NCBI GenBank assembly: GCA_033398695.1
Contig: CM065812.1
Coordinates: forward strand, 133,120,858 to 133,184,857
From: Orobanche coerulescens
Lineage: Eukaryota; Streptophyta; Magnoliopsida; Lamiales; Orobanchaceae
Direction of reading: 5' to 3'
DNA length: 64,000 nucleotides
Part shown: piece after piece, positions 1 through 10,786 of the stretch
Layout of the letters: each line of letters begins with the position of its first letter
Position numbering within the stretch: the stretch's first letter is position 1
Made by a program: the position numbers and the translations under genes
Notes under the pieces: generated by a model
Seen by the model: the letters and a program-made list of their open reading frames with translations, nothing else
Database searches by the model: none
What the model was told of the DNA's origin: nothing

Positions 1-836
1 TATCCTAGTGCGCGACTCGGTAGGTCTGTCTCAGTTAGCAATGAGAGGAACCAAAGAGTGATAGCACCACCTAGCTAGTCCCGCGGTCTACACTGTAACC
101 TAACTGAGAATGAATGATTGGGATCATTCCAAAACAATTCTGTCGTGAATAACAGTATATGTATAAATCCTTCTCTCAAATGTCCCGATCAAGTAAAGGG
201 TCACGGTTAGTCAAACCCTATCTATAGTTGACGCTATGCATGAGTTAATGCAAATCGAGATCACTGAGCTCTCGTGTATCCAATACAACTAGATCCAATG
301 CTTTGGCCAAACAATTATGATCTCATCTGCCAATAACCGCATAGGACATATACCCATAGGAGAAAGAATCCTATCTTGGCATTTAGTAGAACCTGCTACT
401 TGCCCGTCAAGATGCACGTCGAGGTTGACCCCCACCTTCCGGTTTTCTGGGTCGAACTACTCTAATGAAAATCTTAACGTCACAAGCACATCCCTACTAA
501 ATCCTCAAGTCGAAGGTTCACGAATACCTGTCACAACCTTTCGATTCCATCATTGACTGTCCCGGAGTGAAATCCGTGTGACGAATCGAGGATGAGTCGG
601 TTTGAGTATGCTAATATTATTATCATACCTATAACATGTGCTCCCACTAACCAATAGTGATCGACAGGCACTCTCCAAGTCTAAGAACACGTCATACAAG
701 TCTTCACATAAACTTGACGCCCAACCAAGTTACATCGACTTGCGAACGATTACATATTTGAGCCATAAACCTTTCCAGTACCGATCCTCTTATCCAATAA
801 GGTATGGAATGTTTTGCTCTCAAATACACGGACTAG

Positions 837-882
<46 letters not shown>

Positions 883-1018
883 CGAGTCAGGGAATGCCAG
901 TGACTACCAGTAAATAACGAAACATACAATTGCCTTCTGGTAATGATTTACATAATAACAAGTACAATGCCCTCACTCTTGCATCCTATGAGTGGCATTC
1001 GAGGGCATACTCCCAACA
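1..1018 (-). repeat. Angela-like Ty1/copia LTR remnant (copia-A1)
   Basis: This is the inner part of a long terminal repeat read on the minus strand; the rest lies outside the window. It aligns along its length with 9793-10786 and 20870-21857, the complete LTRs of copia-A2, for example in the block beginning GCGCGACTCGGTAGGTC. It ends in CCAACA at 1018, directly followed by a purine-rich tract on the minus strand (GTGGGAGAT), the expected polypurine primer site of a minus-strand element. It is more diverged than the two copia-A2 LTRs and has gained a TA microsatellite, so it is an older copy. It is the 3' LTR of the element whose pol remnant follows. The Angela-like label rests on the minus-strand start resembling TGTTRGGARTATGCCC and is a family-level inference. 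Confidence 0.85.
841..879. repeat. (TA)n microsatellite
   Basis: There are about 19 uninterrupted TA dinucleotides inside the copia-A1 LTR. The two younger copies of the same LTR have no TA run at the equivalent site (about 10640 and 21710), so the repeat expanded after insertion. The plus-strand reading frame crossing it is low-complexity and not a gene. Confidence 0.9.
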
Positions 1019-3022
1019 ATCTCCCACTTGCACTCAATGCCACATACTATGGCATCTAATACCCATGTTCTCCAGATAACGCTCCAAACTTATCTGATAA
1101 AGTGGCTTGGTCAGTGGATCAACGTCATTATCTACTGAGTCTACTATATGCAGCACAATGTATCCTTTGCGAACAAATTCTCTCACGAGATGATACTTTC
1201 TCTCAATATGTTTTGTACCATTGTGAAACCTCGGCTCTTGGGCTTGTGCTACTGCTCCATCGTTATTGCATAAAAAACAAAAACAGGTAGCGCAACACAT
1301 GGTGTCACTTGAAGTTCACCTAGTAACTTCTTAATCCAAACCACTTCCTTTGGAGGCCTCCGAGACCGCTTGATACTCAGCCTAACTGGTGGAATCAGCA
1401 GTCGCGCTATGCTTGGCACTATGCCAAGATACTGATCCTCCATTAAGAGTAAAATGTAGCCAGAAGTAGACGTAGAGTCGTCTTTTTGTCCTTGGAAGTC
1501 TGAATTAGTGAAGCCCGTCACATTCAGTTCTCCACCACCATACATAAGAACCAGATCTCTAGTCCTTCTAAAGTACTTGAGAACGTTCTTTACGGCGATC
1601 CAATGTTCCCTACCTGGGTTTGCCTGAAACTACTTACCACGCTCCCAGTATGCGTAATGTCAGGTCTCATACGCAACATGGCATACAACATAAGACTACC
1701 CACGACCGAAGCATATGGTATATAACTCATTTCTTTTTGTTGTTCCTCACTTTGAGGACACATCTCCGAGGTGATTTTTATTCCATATCGCATCGGTATA
1801 AACCCTCTTCTAGAATCATCCATCTTAAATCGCTTGGGAAAGACCTATCATTCTCTTCGCTCTATCCCAGTAGAATCGAATCCCAAGAATATAGGTTTCT
1901 TCTCCCAAGTCTTTCATGGAGAACCTACTCGAAAGCCAAGCTTTTACAGAACTGAGCATTCCCACATCGTTTACTATTAGTAGAATGTCATCTACATATA
2001 GTACTAAGAATGCGTTCTTGCTCCCACTAACCCTCTTGTATACACAAGGTTCTTCTTCATTTTGCACGAAGTCAAACTCTTTGACTGCCTCATCAAAACG
2101 AAGGTCCCAACTACGTGAAGACTGCTATAGGCCATTTCATGGAGTCTATATCCACCATTGCTAGGTCATAGGTCGTGGGGTCGGTCTTTTGACTATCACT
2201 TGGAACCTCATGGATACCCAGCTCCTCTAGGTGCATAAAGCCATACCTCTCAGGTAATTGAGACACCCTACTAAACCTACGAGGTGGTCGTACTTGTGTT
2301 TCCGAAGGTTTGGTTACATCTTTTTGTACAGGTGTCTCCTGGGGAGTTTCATTGTATTCTTCCGAAGAAATACTTCTACCTGCTCCACATTCCTGAATGA
2401 ACTCATCTTTCAGGAAGTGTGCTTGCAAAGCAACAATGATCTTTCTATCTTAGGGCATGTAGAATAGATAATCCATCATCCCAGATGGGAATCCAATGAA
2501 AACGTCCCTTCACGGACCTTGCTTCCAATTTCTCCACCTTAGTCTTCTTGACATAGACGGGACATCCCCAAATCCTAATATGATTAAGACTTGGTTTCCT
2601 GCCCTCCCACATCTCATGTGGAGTTTTAGGAATGAACTTGGAAGGACATCTGTTCAAGAAGTAAGCAGCAGTCAGGAGCGCATAGCCCCACAGGTAAATC
2701 GGTAAGTCGGTGTAGCTAAGCATGGAACAAACCATGTCCAACAAGGTTCAGTTCCTTCTTTCCAAAACACCATTTAACTGAGAAGTTCCTGGATGTGTAA
2801 GTTGTGACACTATTCCGTGCTCCTATAGGAACTCTTCAAACTCAGTGCTCATATACTCGCCATCTCGGTCCGACCGAAGTGCTTTGATATGATTTACCAG
2901 TTTGTTTTTCGACAAGGGCCTTAAATTCCTGGAAAATCTCAAAGGCCTCGGATTTGTGTTTCATTTAGAACACATAGCCATTCCTAGTATGATCGTCCGT
3001 GAATGTAAAGAAATACTGATAT
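1019..3022 (-). pseudogene. copia-A1 pol remnant (integrase end, RT, RNase H)
   Basis: Read on the minus strand from 3022 down to 1019, this is the end of a Ty1/copia polyprotein: an integrase C-terminal part (about 2740-2450), the YVDD block of reverse transcriptase (about 2005), and RNase H ending near 1034. Frame changes lie near 2440, 2110, 1825, 1590 and 1260, so no protein can be made. Compared with the copia-A2 copy, about 420 bp is missing near 2119, which removes most of the RT fingers and palm. The fragment is cut at 3022 inside the integrase by gypsy-B, and its continuation reappears at 24133. Confidence 0.85.
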
Positions 3023-3489
3023 TGTAATATCCGCAATTTTGATTTTTGGTAAATTTCTTTTTTTGGCAGGAGTCCATTTTAATTGCTCGCTTGCGACCGT
3101 TTCGTCATTCTGAGAATGATTAATTCTGCACTTTTGTTACATCTGGGTTGTCCGGTGTCGTTTTGTTGCGTTCCGTGCTTCTTAGCGACTTTTTTGCACT
3201 TGAGTTCGATTCTTGCGAATCTCGTTCGAAATTGTTGTTTCGAGTTTCCCGTAAGTTCATTTAACTTTTTTATACATGTTATGAGCTTCGGTTTGGTTAT
3301 CCGTTGTCGTATCGTGATGTTTCAGGCGTTTGGTCCATTTTGTATTTTTCCTAGAGTGTTGGGCATTTGTTTCATATTCATGTTCTTTCCGATCTTCAGA
3401 TTATCGGAATCATAGACGGTGCGTTAGTGTAACCGAGACATTGTCGGACGTCTAATCGGACTGTCGGAATGGTCGAGTTTCGACCATTA

Positions 3490-3677
3490 GGCGTGGTCGG
3501 TTACAGCCGCAATGCGTGGCCGAGTTATGGCTGTAAGACATGATCTGGTACGGCCGTAATGCATTGTCAGGTACGGCCGTAAGGCATCCACATGCTTTGT
3601 GCAGTGGCTTGAGAGGCCTGGTTACGGCTGTAAGGAGCTTCCGGTTACGACCGTAACATGCTTGGCTATTTATAAGC
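3490..3677 (+). promoter_or_regulatory. Palindrome array and TATA box in gypsy-B LTR
   Basis: At least six imperfect copies of the short palindrome TACGGCCGTAA (variants TACAGCCGCAA, TATGGCTGTAA, TACGACCGTAA) lie between 3490 and 3660. A TATA-like sequence CTATTTATAAG follows at 3666-3676. The array is conserved in the other LTR (22025-22190, with TATA near 22195). The position fits the U3 promoter of an LTR, with transcription starting some 30 bp downstream. Promoter function is inferred from position and motif only. Confidence 0.65.
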
Positions 3678-4560
3678 TGGGCAACGGGTTTCATTACCAT
3701 TTTCCCTTTCTCCTTCTTCTTCCGCGATTTTCGGCTGGGACTCAAGGGTGGTGATCGGAGGTATCGTCGTGCATCATTTTGGGAAGCTTGATTCGTATCT
3801 ATCCTCCTCATCCACTCAAGTTGTCCAGATTGAAGGTAACTTCTCAAATCTATTAGGGTTGACTTTAGGGATTTCCTTCTTGATTTCGTTGTTCGTCCGA
3901 TTGATGAATCGGTTGATATTCTTGAGTATTATTAAACGTATTCTGCAGATTGTATATCCGTATCTCGAATTTGTTTGAGCCCAATCATGATTTTTGTGTT
4001 TTAAGGGAGCCTTGAGCATTTAATGTCCGATTAAATGACTCAACGGGTTTTCCTTTGATTCTTGGGCGTGTTTCACGTTGTCTCCGGTCGTTATACTCAT
4101 CGTAATCATGTTTTTGTTGTTTTCGCCGGAGGATTGTAGGTGTTCGAGGTTTACCAGTTGAACCGTGTTTGTCGAAGTGTTCGATATCGATTACTCGAGG
4201 CAAGTACCTTGTTCATGCATTTCTTGTTTTGTGGATATGATGATTGGTGATCGTTTAAGTGTGTTTGTTTGGTTGTTTGAAATGAACTTTTAAAAGATTC
4301 GCTTAAACCTCGTTAAAGGCTCACTTCAAAACGCGTGTGCAATTGTGAATGGTGTGTTTGTAAATGATTAAGTGAATCTTATGGATATGATTGGTGTTGA
4401 AGTTGTGATCTGATAATGCATATATACGTATGTTACCTTATTTCGGTGCATTGTGATTTGACGTTTGTGTCGTGCTAAGTGTTTGTTGTCTCTGGGTGAA
4501 TTGTTGGGATATCTTTGGTGTACTGTGTTATGTGTGTGAATGTGTGGACATAGGCGAGGT

Positions 4561-4795
4561 CTACGGTGACACGTGGCTTGTGACCATGTGGTCAGGATGC
4601 AACAAGTGATTGATCCAACTGTGAGAGCCTAAGAAAACTACAGTGGCACATGGCTTGTGATCATGTGGTCGGGATACAACAAGTGATTGATCCAACCGTG
4701 AGAGCCTAAGAAAACCTACGGTGATACATGACTTGTGATCATGTGGTCAGGATGCAACAAGTGATTGATCCAACCGTGAGATGACGTGGCATGTG
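4561..4795 (+). repeat. Three-copy tandem repeat of about 77 bp in gypsy-B LTR
   Basis: Units begin at 4561, 4638 and 4716 with CTACRGTGRY and share AACAAGTGATTGATCCAAC. The same three-copy array occurs in the 3' LTR at about 23052-23285, so it was present before insertion. It lies downstream of the TATA box, so it would be in the transcribed leader. Confidence 0.85.
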
Positions 4796-5527
4796 ATCAT
4801 AGTATTATGAATATGATTTTGGATGTGTTTTGCCAGGTCGAGTACCTTGGACGTATTACCAAGATTTCGTATCTTGGGTGGTTATATTATGTTGACTTTA
4901 TGTCCGTCGAAGACACGTGGCGTGGGCTATGAACCCCATGAATTATTGTTGGTTTTTATTTGAGAAAGCAAATCCTTGGGCTGTGATCCCTTTTTTTTGA
5001 AAGAGAATGATTCGATAATCCTAAGCGGTTTTTGTTAGAACACCCAAGGACATTTTAAAACATGTTATAAATCGATCTCTTGATTTGTGGTCTTTCGAAT
5101 ATGGAAAGTTCTACTCAAACTCTATGCCTCGGGAAGTATTTCTTTCATTATGTTTGAATCATTGAGGATTACTGATTATTATTATTCTTGGAATATGATT
5201 TGTATGACTTGTATTTTCACTTTGTACTTGCACTAGCAAATAGTGGGATTTTGCTAACCCCCGAGTAATCAGAGGGTGGATGTCTGTTTTGCATTCAGGT
5301 TTTGGGGAGCATAACACAGGGTTGGCATGAAGGATGATGAATGATGAACGATACTAAACACAGGGTTTTGGATACTAATATTAATTGAAAGACCAAATCG
5401 GTCTATTGGGTCATTTCAGCCTTAAAGGCGATGTTGAGATGTTTGATTTTATTACCAGCCTGGTAGATCCTTGAGAAAAGGGTCTACGCGTGTAATATCC
5501 CTGAGTGGATTGGGGGTGTTACATAAA

Positions 5528-5539
5528 TGGTATCAGAGC
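5528..5539 (+). other. gypsy-B primer binding site
   Basis: TGGTATCAGAGC lies four bases after the LTR end. This is the standard site complementary to the 3' end of plant initiator methionine tRNA, used to prime minus-strand DNA synthesis in many plant LTR retrotransposons. Confidence 0.9.
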
Positions 5540-7065
5540 TTAGATTGTGGAAACCTAGGTTGTCGGGTTGAGTTGGGCATTGTTGAGTCGTGTTTCATCT
5601 GGGCAGTGTCTATTTGAGTCGTGTCGCGACGCGTCGTCTGAGTTTGTTGGTCATGATTAGTATCGTGGGGCGATCATCATCTTCATGCGACCTGTGTATG
5701 TAAGTCTCCCTTCTTTGTGTTGTGCCTCGTGTGGCACGAGCCACTTGTATGATTATTTGTTAAGTGATGGAATCTTTATGTAGATTTTGACCTCGTGATA
5801 TGTCTTTATTTGACTCTCATATTTTGTTTATATGAGGAGTGGTGTCGCTGCTAATATATTTTTTACTGTTGATTTTGTCCGCTGCCAATAATTTCCAAAA
5901 AGAGTTGTTTGTATTGCAAGTATTCTTGTGAAACCCTTATGCTTAACATGAAATAGTATGTATATGTCTGTGATTTGCTTACTCCGGGAGGGTCTATAGA
6001 GGCCTCGGATGGGACCAGTGGTTTAGCCCCGGTCCTAAGCGATGCATGTGCATGACTTTGATTTATAACTATGGCCAGTCCGAGAGGGTCCTTATAGGCC
6101 TCGGATGGGATCAGTGGTTTCACCCCGTTCCTAGGCAGTTTTCGACTGTGATTATTGACTGTTTGTTTTCCTGAAAATTCATGTCTTGTTTTGATTTTGA
6201 ACGATTTGATGTATGTATTATGAGATGTGTAAGCGAATGTCGATACATGTGAGTTTTTTTTGGCATTCTGGCCTATTGGAATTTTGAAAATCTTGAGTAT
6301 CTTAGAAAATAAATTTTGAGACGTACTTTTAAAATGGATTATTTTCTCGTAGTATTTTCAAGGTGCCTACTAGTACAACTCTATGTTTCAAAATTCTTCC
6401 ACGTTGAGGACCAAAATATTTTGAGATATTCTCAGTAAATTAGAAACGTGTTTATTTAGAGCCGAAGGTCGAATATTTTTGAAAGTTTTTTTTACTGAAA
6501 GAAAGATGTCCTCATTTTTTTTATGAAACGCAAGACGGTTTTTCAAAGTCTCGATAATGATGTTTGTATTACTTTTTTGAAATGTGATACTTAAGATCAA
6601 CTGTGTTTCAAAATTTGTTTTAAAAGGTGGTTCTCATTTTTAAAAACCTATCATTTCCTGTTTGCGGCCGGGGAATGTGTGTGCGATGTTAACATTGTCG
6701 TTAGGGTGTTAACCCTCTGAGTTGTGATTGAATTGGTGGTGGGAGCATTGAGTCGTTCGCTACGCATCGTTGTGTTAGCCCTCCGTGAGAGGTGTGATGT
6801 TGGTATTAAGTGTTTGTCGCTTCGTGGTGATTTACGTGTTATCGCACCTGTGCAAGCTGTTGGAGCTTCAGTTTGTATGATTGTGTACATATGTGATTGT
6901 TTCATGATGTTTTGTAATTGTGGGCTGGTTATCGTTCGAGACATTGAAATTTCCGAACGATGCCGTCGTTGCTGTGATTTTCGTATATATGTTGCCTTAC
7001 GATGGTAATCGTTGTATGTGTTATGTGTTATGATTTTCTATTTTGTTGAGTGGTTACTTATTCAG
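5540..7065 (+). other. gypsy-B leader, containing a gypsy-H-type LTR segment
   Basis: There is no convincing gene here. The part from about 5895 to 6235 resembles the gypsy-H LTR (50030-50430): it shares CCTTATGCTTAACATG, two copies of GAGGGTC(C)TTATAGAGGCCTCG-type blocks, GCGATGCATGTGC and TATGAGATGTGTAAGCGA, in the same order. The rest (6240-7065) is T-rich and of unknown origin. The region probably arose by recombination between related elements. Confidence 0.6.
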
Positions 7066-8031
7066 TATGCCGGGGGCAGAGGTCGTGGTCGTGGCGACCA
7101 GACGCGTGGTCAGGATCATGCTTCCGGTGATGGTATTGGTATCGGTGTTGCTACTATTTTGCAGCAGGTAGCTGCACAAATGACTCAGTTGACCCAAGCA
7201 GTTCAACGTAATACAGATGTGACCCAGAACATTAGTGCAAATAAGTGGCTTCGAGAAGTGGTTCGTATGAATCTCCCTCGTTTTGCTGGTGCTGCAGATG
7301 CATTGGGCTGGGAAGGTTAGCTTTTCCAGTTGGGAAAGATATTCGAGGTGGTTGATTGTCCAGAAGGGCGTAAGGTGCCGGTCGCTCAGTATCTTCTCGA
7401 CAAGGATGCCGCTAACTGGTGGGAGGCTGTTAAGCCTTGGGATCATGTTGTCAGATGGGCAGAGTTCTAGGGATTTACGAGAGATGAGTTTTGTCCTAAA
7501 CCGATCAGAAAGCAGAGGATTAATGAATTCTTTTTGGCGAGGCCGCAAGACGTATTGCTGTCTCAAGCTATTATCGACTATAGCAAACCGCTCAGCTACG
7601 TACAAGATCAGGTAAGGACAGAGGAATATAAAATCTATCATTTTAGTATGCGAATGAGGCCGGAGATTTGTCAGTATATGACGGGTCTCACTTGTACTTC
7701 ATTGAGAGAGTATCAGAATAGGGCGTTAGCCTACGAACTATCTATATCATCGACTGAGCATATGTCTGAATCAAAGAAACAGAAAGTTGTTGGGAACTTC
7801 TCAAGAAGTCAGGGGAGTGGGCCCCCTAGGGCTGGGACTTCGTGTCGTCATCCTAAGAAGGTTCCTCGATCGCGTGAACAGAGGAGGAGTATTACTCCTG
7901 CAGTGAGTAATGTGAGCAGCACGAAGACGTGGAGCGGGCCATACCGCGAAGAATTATCGTTCACCGTTAGTCAGTTGTTTCGAGTGTGTCCAAGTGGGTC
8001 ACCGAGCCGTGCATTGCGAGACGGTAGCTGA
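7066..8031 (+). pseudogene. gypsy-B gag (decayed)
   Basis: This is the capsid-type Gag of a Ty3/gypsy element. A glycine-arginine-rich start (GGRGRGRGDQ) is followed by a helical region and the retrotransposon gag core with the WWEAV motif, in the same order as the gypsy-H Gag at 51129. The start codon is displaced relative to gypsy-H, and in-frame TAG codons occur at 7318-7320 and 7468-7470. Comparison with gypsy-H shows the original codons were Trp and Gln, so both stops are single transitions. The frame is disturbed near 7500 and continues to 8031, where the CCHC zinc-knuckle region should begin but is not recognisable. Confidence 0.8.
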
Positions 8032-8476
8032 AAGGTTTGGGGATCGAGTTTTTGTCTCTGCTCGGAAAGGATATGGAGATACCTAGGGTGGTTTTCTAGA
8101 ATTTCGGCGTGGTCGGAGTTCTTCGGGGTTACCCTCGCGGATCGTTGTGTGTTTAATTTCTATTTTTCGACTGTGCGTGTTTTCTGGGGATAGGTACCTT
8201 TTGTTTTGTGGTTGTTCGGATAATTGACATGATTGTGCTATCTGTTTAGTGATACTCGACACTTGTTGGGTTTATTATGTCTCTGCTTGTGACATTGTGA
8301 TGGTTGTCGCCAGCGTGATTTCACTCAGTATGTTCCTTTGCGTTGCTTGTAGCGTTTCGCCGATAGGCGTTGGTTATTCGGTTCTTGTGTATCTCATTGA
8401 GATATTCCTGGTGGGATTTTGCTCCACCCTACTTATTTTAAGTTTCGGGACGAAACTTCTTTTAAGGCAGGTAGTA
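8032..8476 (+). other. Remainder of gypsy-B interior and polypurine region
   Basis: No protein domain is recognisable here, although protease, RT, RNase H and integrase would be expected. The stretch AAGTTTCGGGACGAAACTTC (about 8439-8459) is the conserved sequence just upstream of the 3' LTR in Tekay/Del-type elements and matches 55756-55775 in gypsy-H. A weak purine tract (AAGGCAGGTAG) precedes the LTR. Confidence 0.7.
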
Positions 8477-8789
8477 TCTAATATCCACAATTTCGATTTT
8501 CAGTAAATTTCTTTTTTTTTTGCAGGAGTCTGTTTTAAAGGCTCGCTTGCGACCGTTTCATCATTCTGAGAATGATTAATTCTGAACTTTTGTTACATCC
8601 GGGTTGTTCGGTGTCGTTTTGTTGCGTTCCGTGCTTCTTAGCGACTTTTCCGCACTTGAGTTTGATTCTTGCGAATCTCATTCGAAACTGTTGTTTCGAG
8701 TTTCCCGTAAGTTCATTTAACTTTTTTATACATGTTATGAGCTTCGGTTTGGTTATCCGTTGTCGTATCGTGATGTTTCAGGCGTTTGG
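8477..8789 (+). repeat. gypsy-B 3' LTR, first part
   Basis: The sequence matches 3023-3335 of the 5' LTR. The expected first bases TG read TC here, a mutated end. The LTR is cut at 8789 by copia-A2, and the last five bases TTTGG (8785-8789) are the left copy of its target-site duplication. Confidence 0.9.
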
Positions 8790-10786
8790 TGTTGGGATTC
8801 GGTGCCTAAAACGAAGGCCCAGCGGAAGCGGTAAAACGAAAATTAATTCGATCTGAATCCCTACGAGGATCGATCGAGCTACGTATATACGAATATCAAA
8901 AACGAAATACAAGAGATACAAGAAACATACCCTCGTAGTCCGTTGATTAAATGGATAACCTTCTCTTGAGCTATTCCCCAAGCTTTGCTTGATCTCTACG
9001 AATCTATTCCGCTTCAAGCCCTTGAACGATCCAACGCCGAAAGCACCGCGTCTCTACTTGCCACGCGCCGGAAAATGAACGGAATGACAACACCTTGCTA
9101 TCCTCCGAGGATACGGCTAGAGCTAGGTGATGAAGCTTGTTATAGATATTAATATCACTCTAAGTGTATGAATATCTATCTCTCTCAATATTTCCTCACA
9201 AAATTTCTCTAAGAAGTTATGAAGAAGATGAATGAAGAAGATGAATAAAGAAGATGATGAAGAAGACTTCTATCTCTCTCTCCTCTTGCAACCTCACGTT
9301 GGAAACAAAAGTTTCTTGGAATGATTAGTGAGAGATGTCTTCATCTTCATTTATTCAACTCTCCACATGCACATCTCATAATTATGAGAATCAAAGCCCC
9401 ACCACCTCAATGATCAACCATTAAAGAATGGAACATGGGTCCATATGAAAGTGGGTGGAAGTGTGGGGTTTGGCCCATGTAGAAATCGGACAAGTTCGGT
9501 TCGTTTCGGACTCATGAGTCCAAACAGATAAACTCCGATTCGTATCGATGTATTTATATCGATTAATTAATCCAATTAATTAAACATATCAAATACATTA
9601 TAACATAATTAATTTCTCCAAGAAATAATTATATCCATGAATTAAATTAATCACCCAAAGGATATATTTAATTCATTAGGCCGTAAATCAATTTATCCAA
9701 TAAATCGATTTAGACATCTAATGTCCTAAATTTAGATATCCAATATCTAATATTCATAATGAGAGAATTAGCTTGATTCATTCCGTCGTCAATCCTAATG
9801 CGCGACTCGGTAGGTCCGTCTCAGTCAGCAATGGGAGGAACCAAAGAGTAGTAGCACCACCTAGCCAGCCTGGTGGCCTACACTGCACTCGATCGAGAAC
9901 GAATGATTGGGATCATTCAAAAACCATTCTGTCGTGAATACCAGTATACGTATAAACCCTTCTTTCAAATGTCCCGATCAAGTTATAGGGTCACGGTCAG
10001 TCAAACCCTATCTGTACTTGACGCTATGCATGCGTTAATGCAAATCGAGATCATCGAGCTGTCGTGTATCTAATACAACTAGCTCCAATGCTTTGGCCAA
10101 AGACTTATGATCTGATCTGCCAATAACCGCATAGGACATATAACCGGCTCACTAACGGGAGAAAGAATTCAATCTTGGTATTCAGTAGGACCTGCTACTT
10201 GCCCGTCAAGATGCGCGTCGAGGTTGACCCCCGTCTTCCGGTTTATAGGGTCGAACTACTCTAATGAAAATCTTGACATCACTAGCACATCCCTACTAAA
10301 TCCTCAAGTCGAAGGTTCACGAATACCTATCACAACCTTTCGATTCCGTCATTGACTGTCCCGGAGTGAAATCTATGTGACGAATCGAGGGTGAGTCGGT
10401 TTGAGTATACTAATCCAATTAGCATACCTATAACGTGTGCTCCCACTAACCATTAGCGTTCGACAGGCACTCTCCATGTCAAAGAACACGTCATACAAGT
10501 CTTCACATAAACTTAACGCCCAATCAAGTTTCATCGACTTGCGAACGATTAAGTATTTGAGCTATAACCTTTCCAGTGCCGACCCCCTTATCCAATAAGG
10601 AGTGGAACGTTTTGCTCTCAAATACACGGACTAGTGTCTATATGTTTATTTACGAGTTAGGAATGCCAGTAACTTCCAGTAAATAAAGAAACATTCATTT
10701 GCCTTATATAAATGGTTTACATAATTACAAGTACAATGCCCTCACTCAACAACCTCTGAGTGTCATTCGAGGGCATACTCCTAACA
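8790..10786 (-). repeat. copia-A2 3' LTR
   Basis: Plus-strand ends are TGTTGGGATTCGG and ATACTCCTAACA; on the coding minus strand the LTR begins TGTTAGGAGTATGCCC. Its length is 1997 bp and it is nearly identical to 19860-21857. It is followed at 10787-10797 by AATCTCCCACT, which on the minus strand is the purine tract that primes plus-strand synthesis. Confidence 0.95.

Larger units (their letters stand above)
3023..5523 (+). repeat. gypsy-B 5' LTR
   Basis: The LTR starts TGTAATATCC and ends GTGTTACA, giving TG...CA termini over about 2.5 kb. It is repeated at 8477-8789 plus 21858-24132. It holds a palindrome array with a TATA box (3490-3677) and a three-copy 77-bp tandem repeat (4561-4795). 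Small open frames inside it, such as 3083-3415, are not conserved between the copies and are not genes. The partner LTR contains a stretch (about 23862-23990) that this copy lacks, and this copy has about 30 bp near 4130 that the partner lacks. Confidence 0.88.

Noticed and set aside
638..913. Open frame with a repeating Ile-Tyr run
   Set aside because: It is produced by translating the TA microsatellite inside an LTR and is absent from the other copies of that LTR.
3083..3415. 110-codon frame with hydrophobic, membrane-like composition
   Set aside because: It lies wholly inside the gypsy-B LTR across the promoter side, and the second LTR copy does not keep it intact.
4830..5460. A host gene in the T-rich part of the gypsy-B LTR
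   Set aside because: The whole stretch is repeated in the second LTR and has no extended frame.
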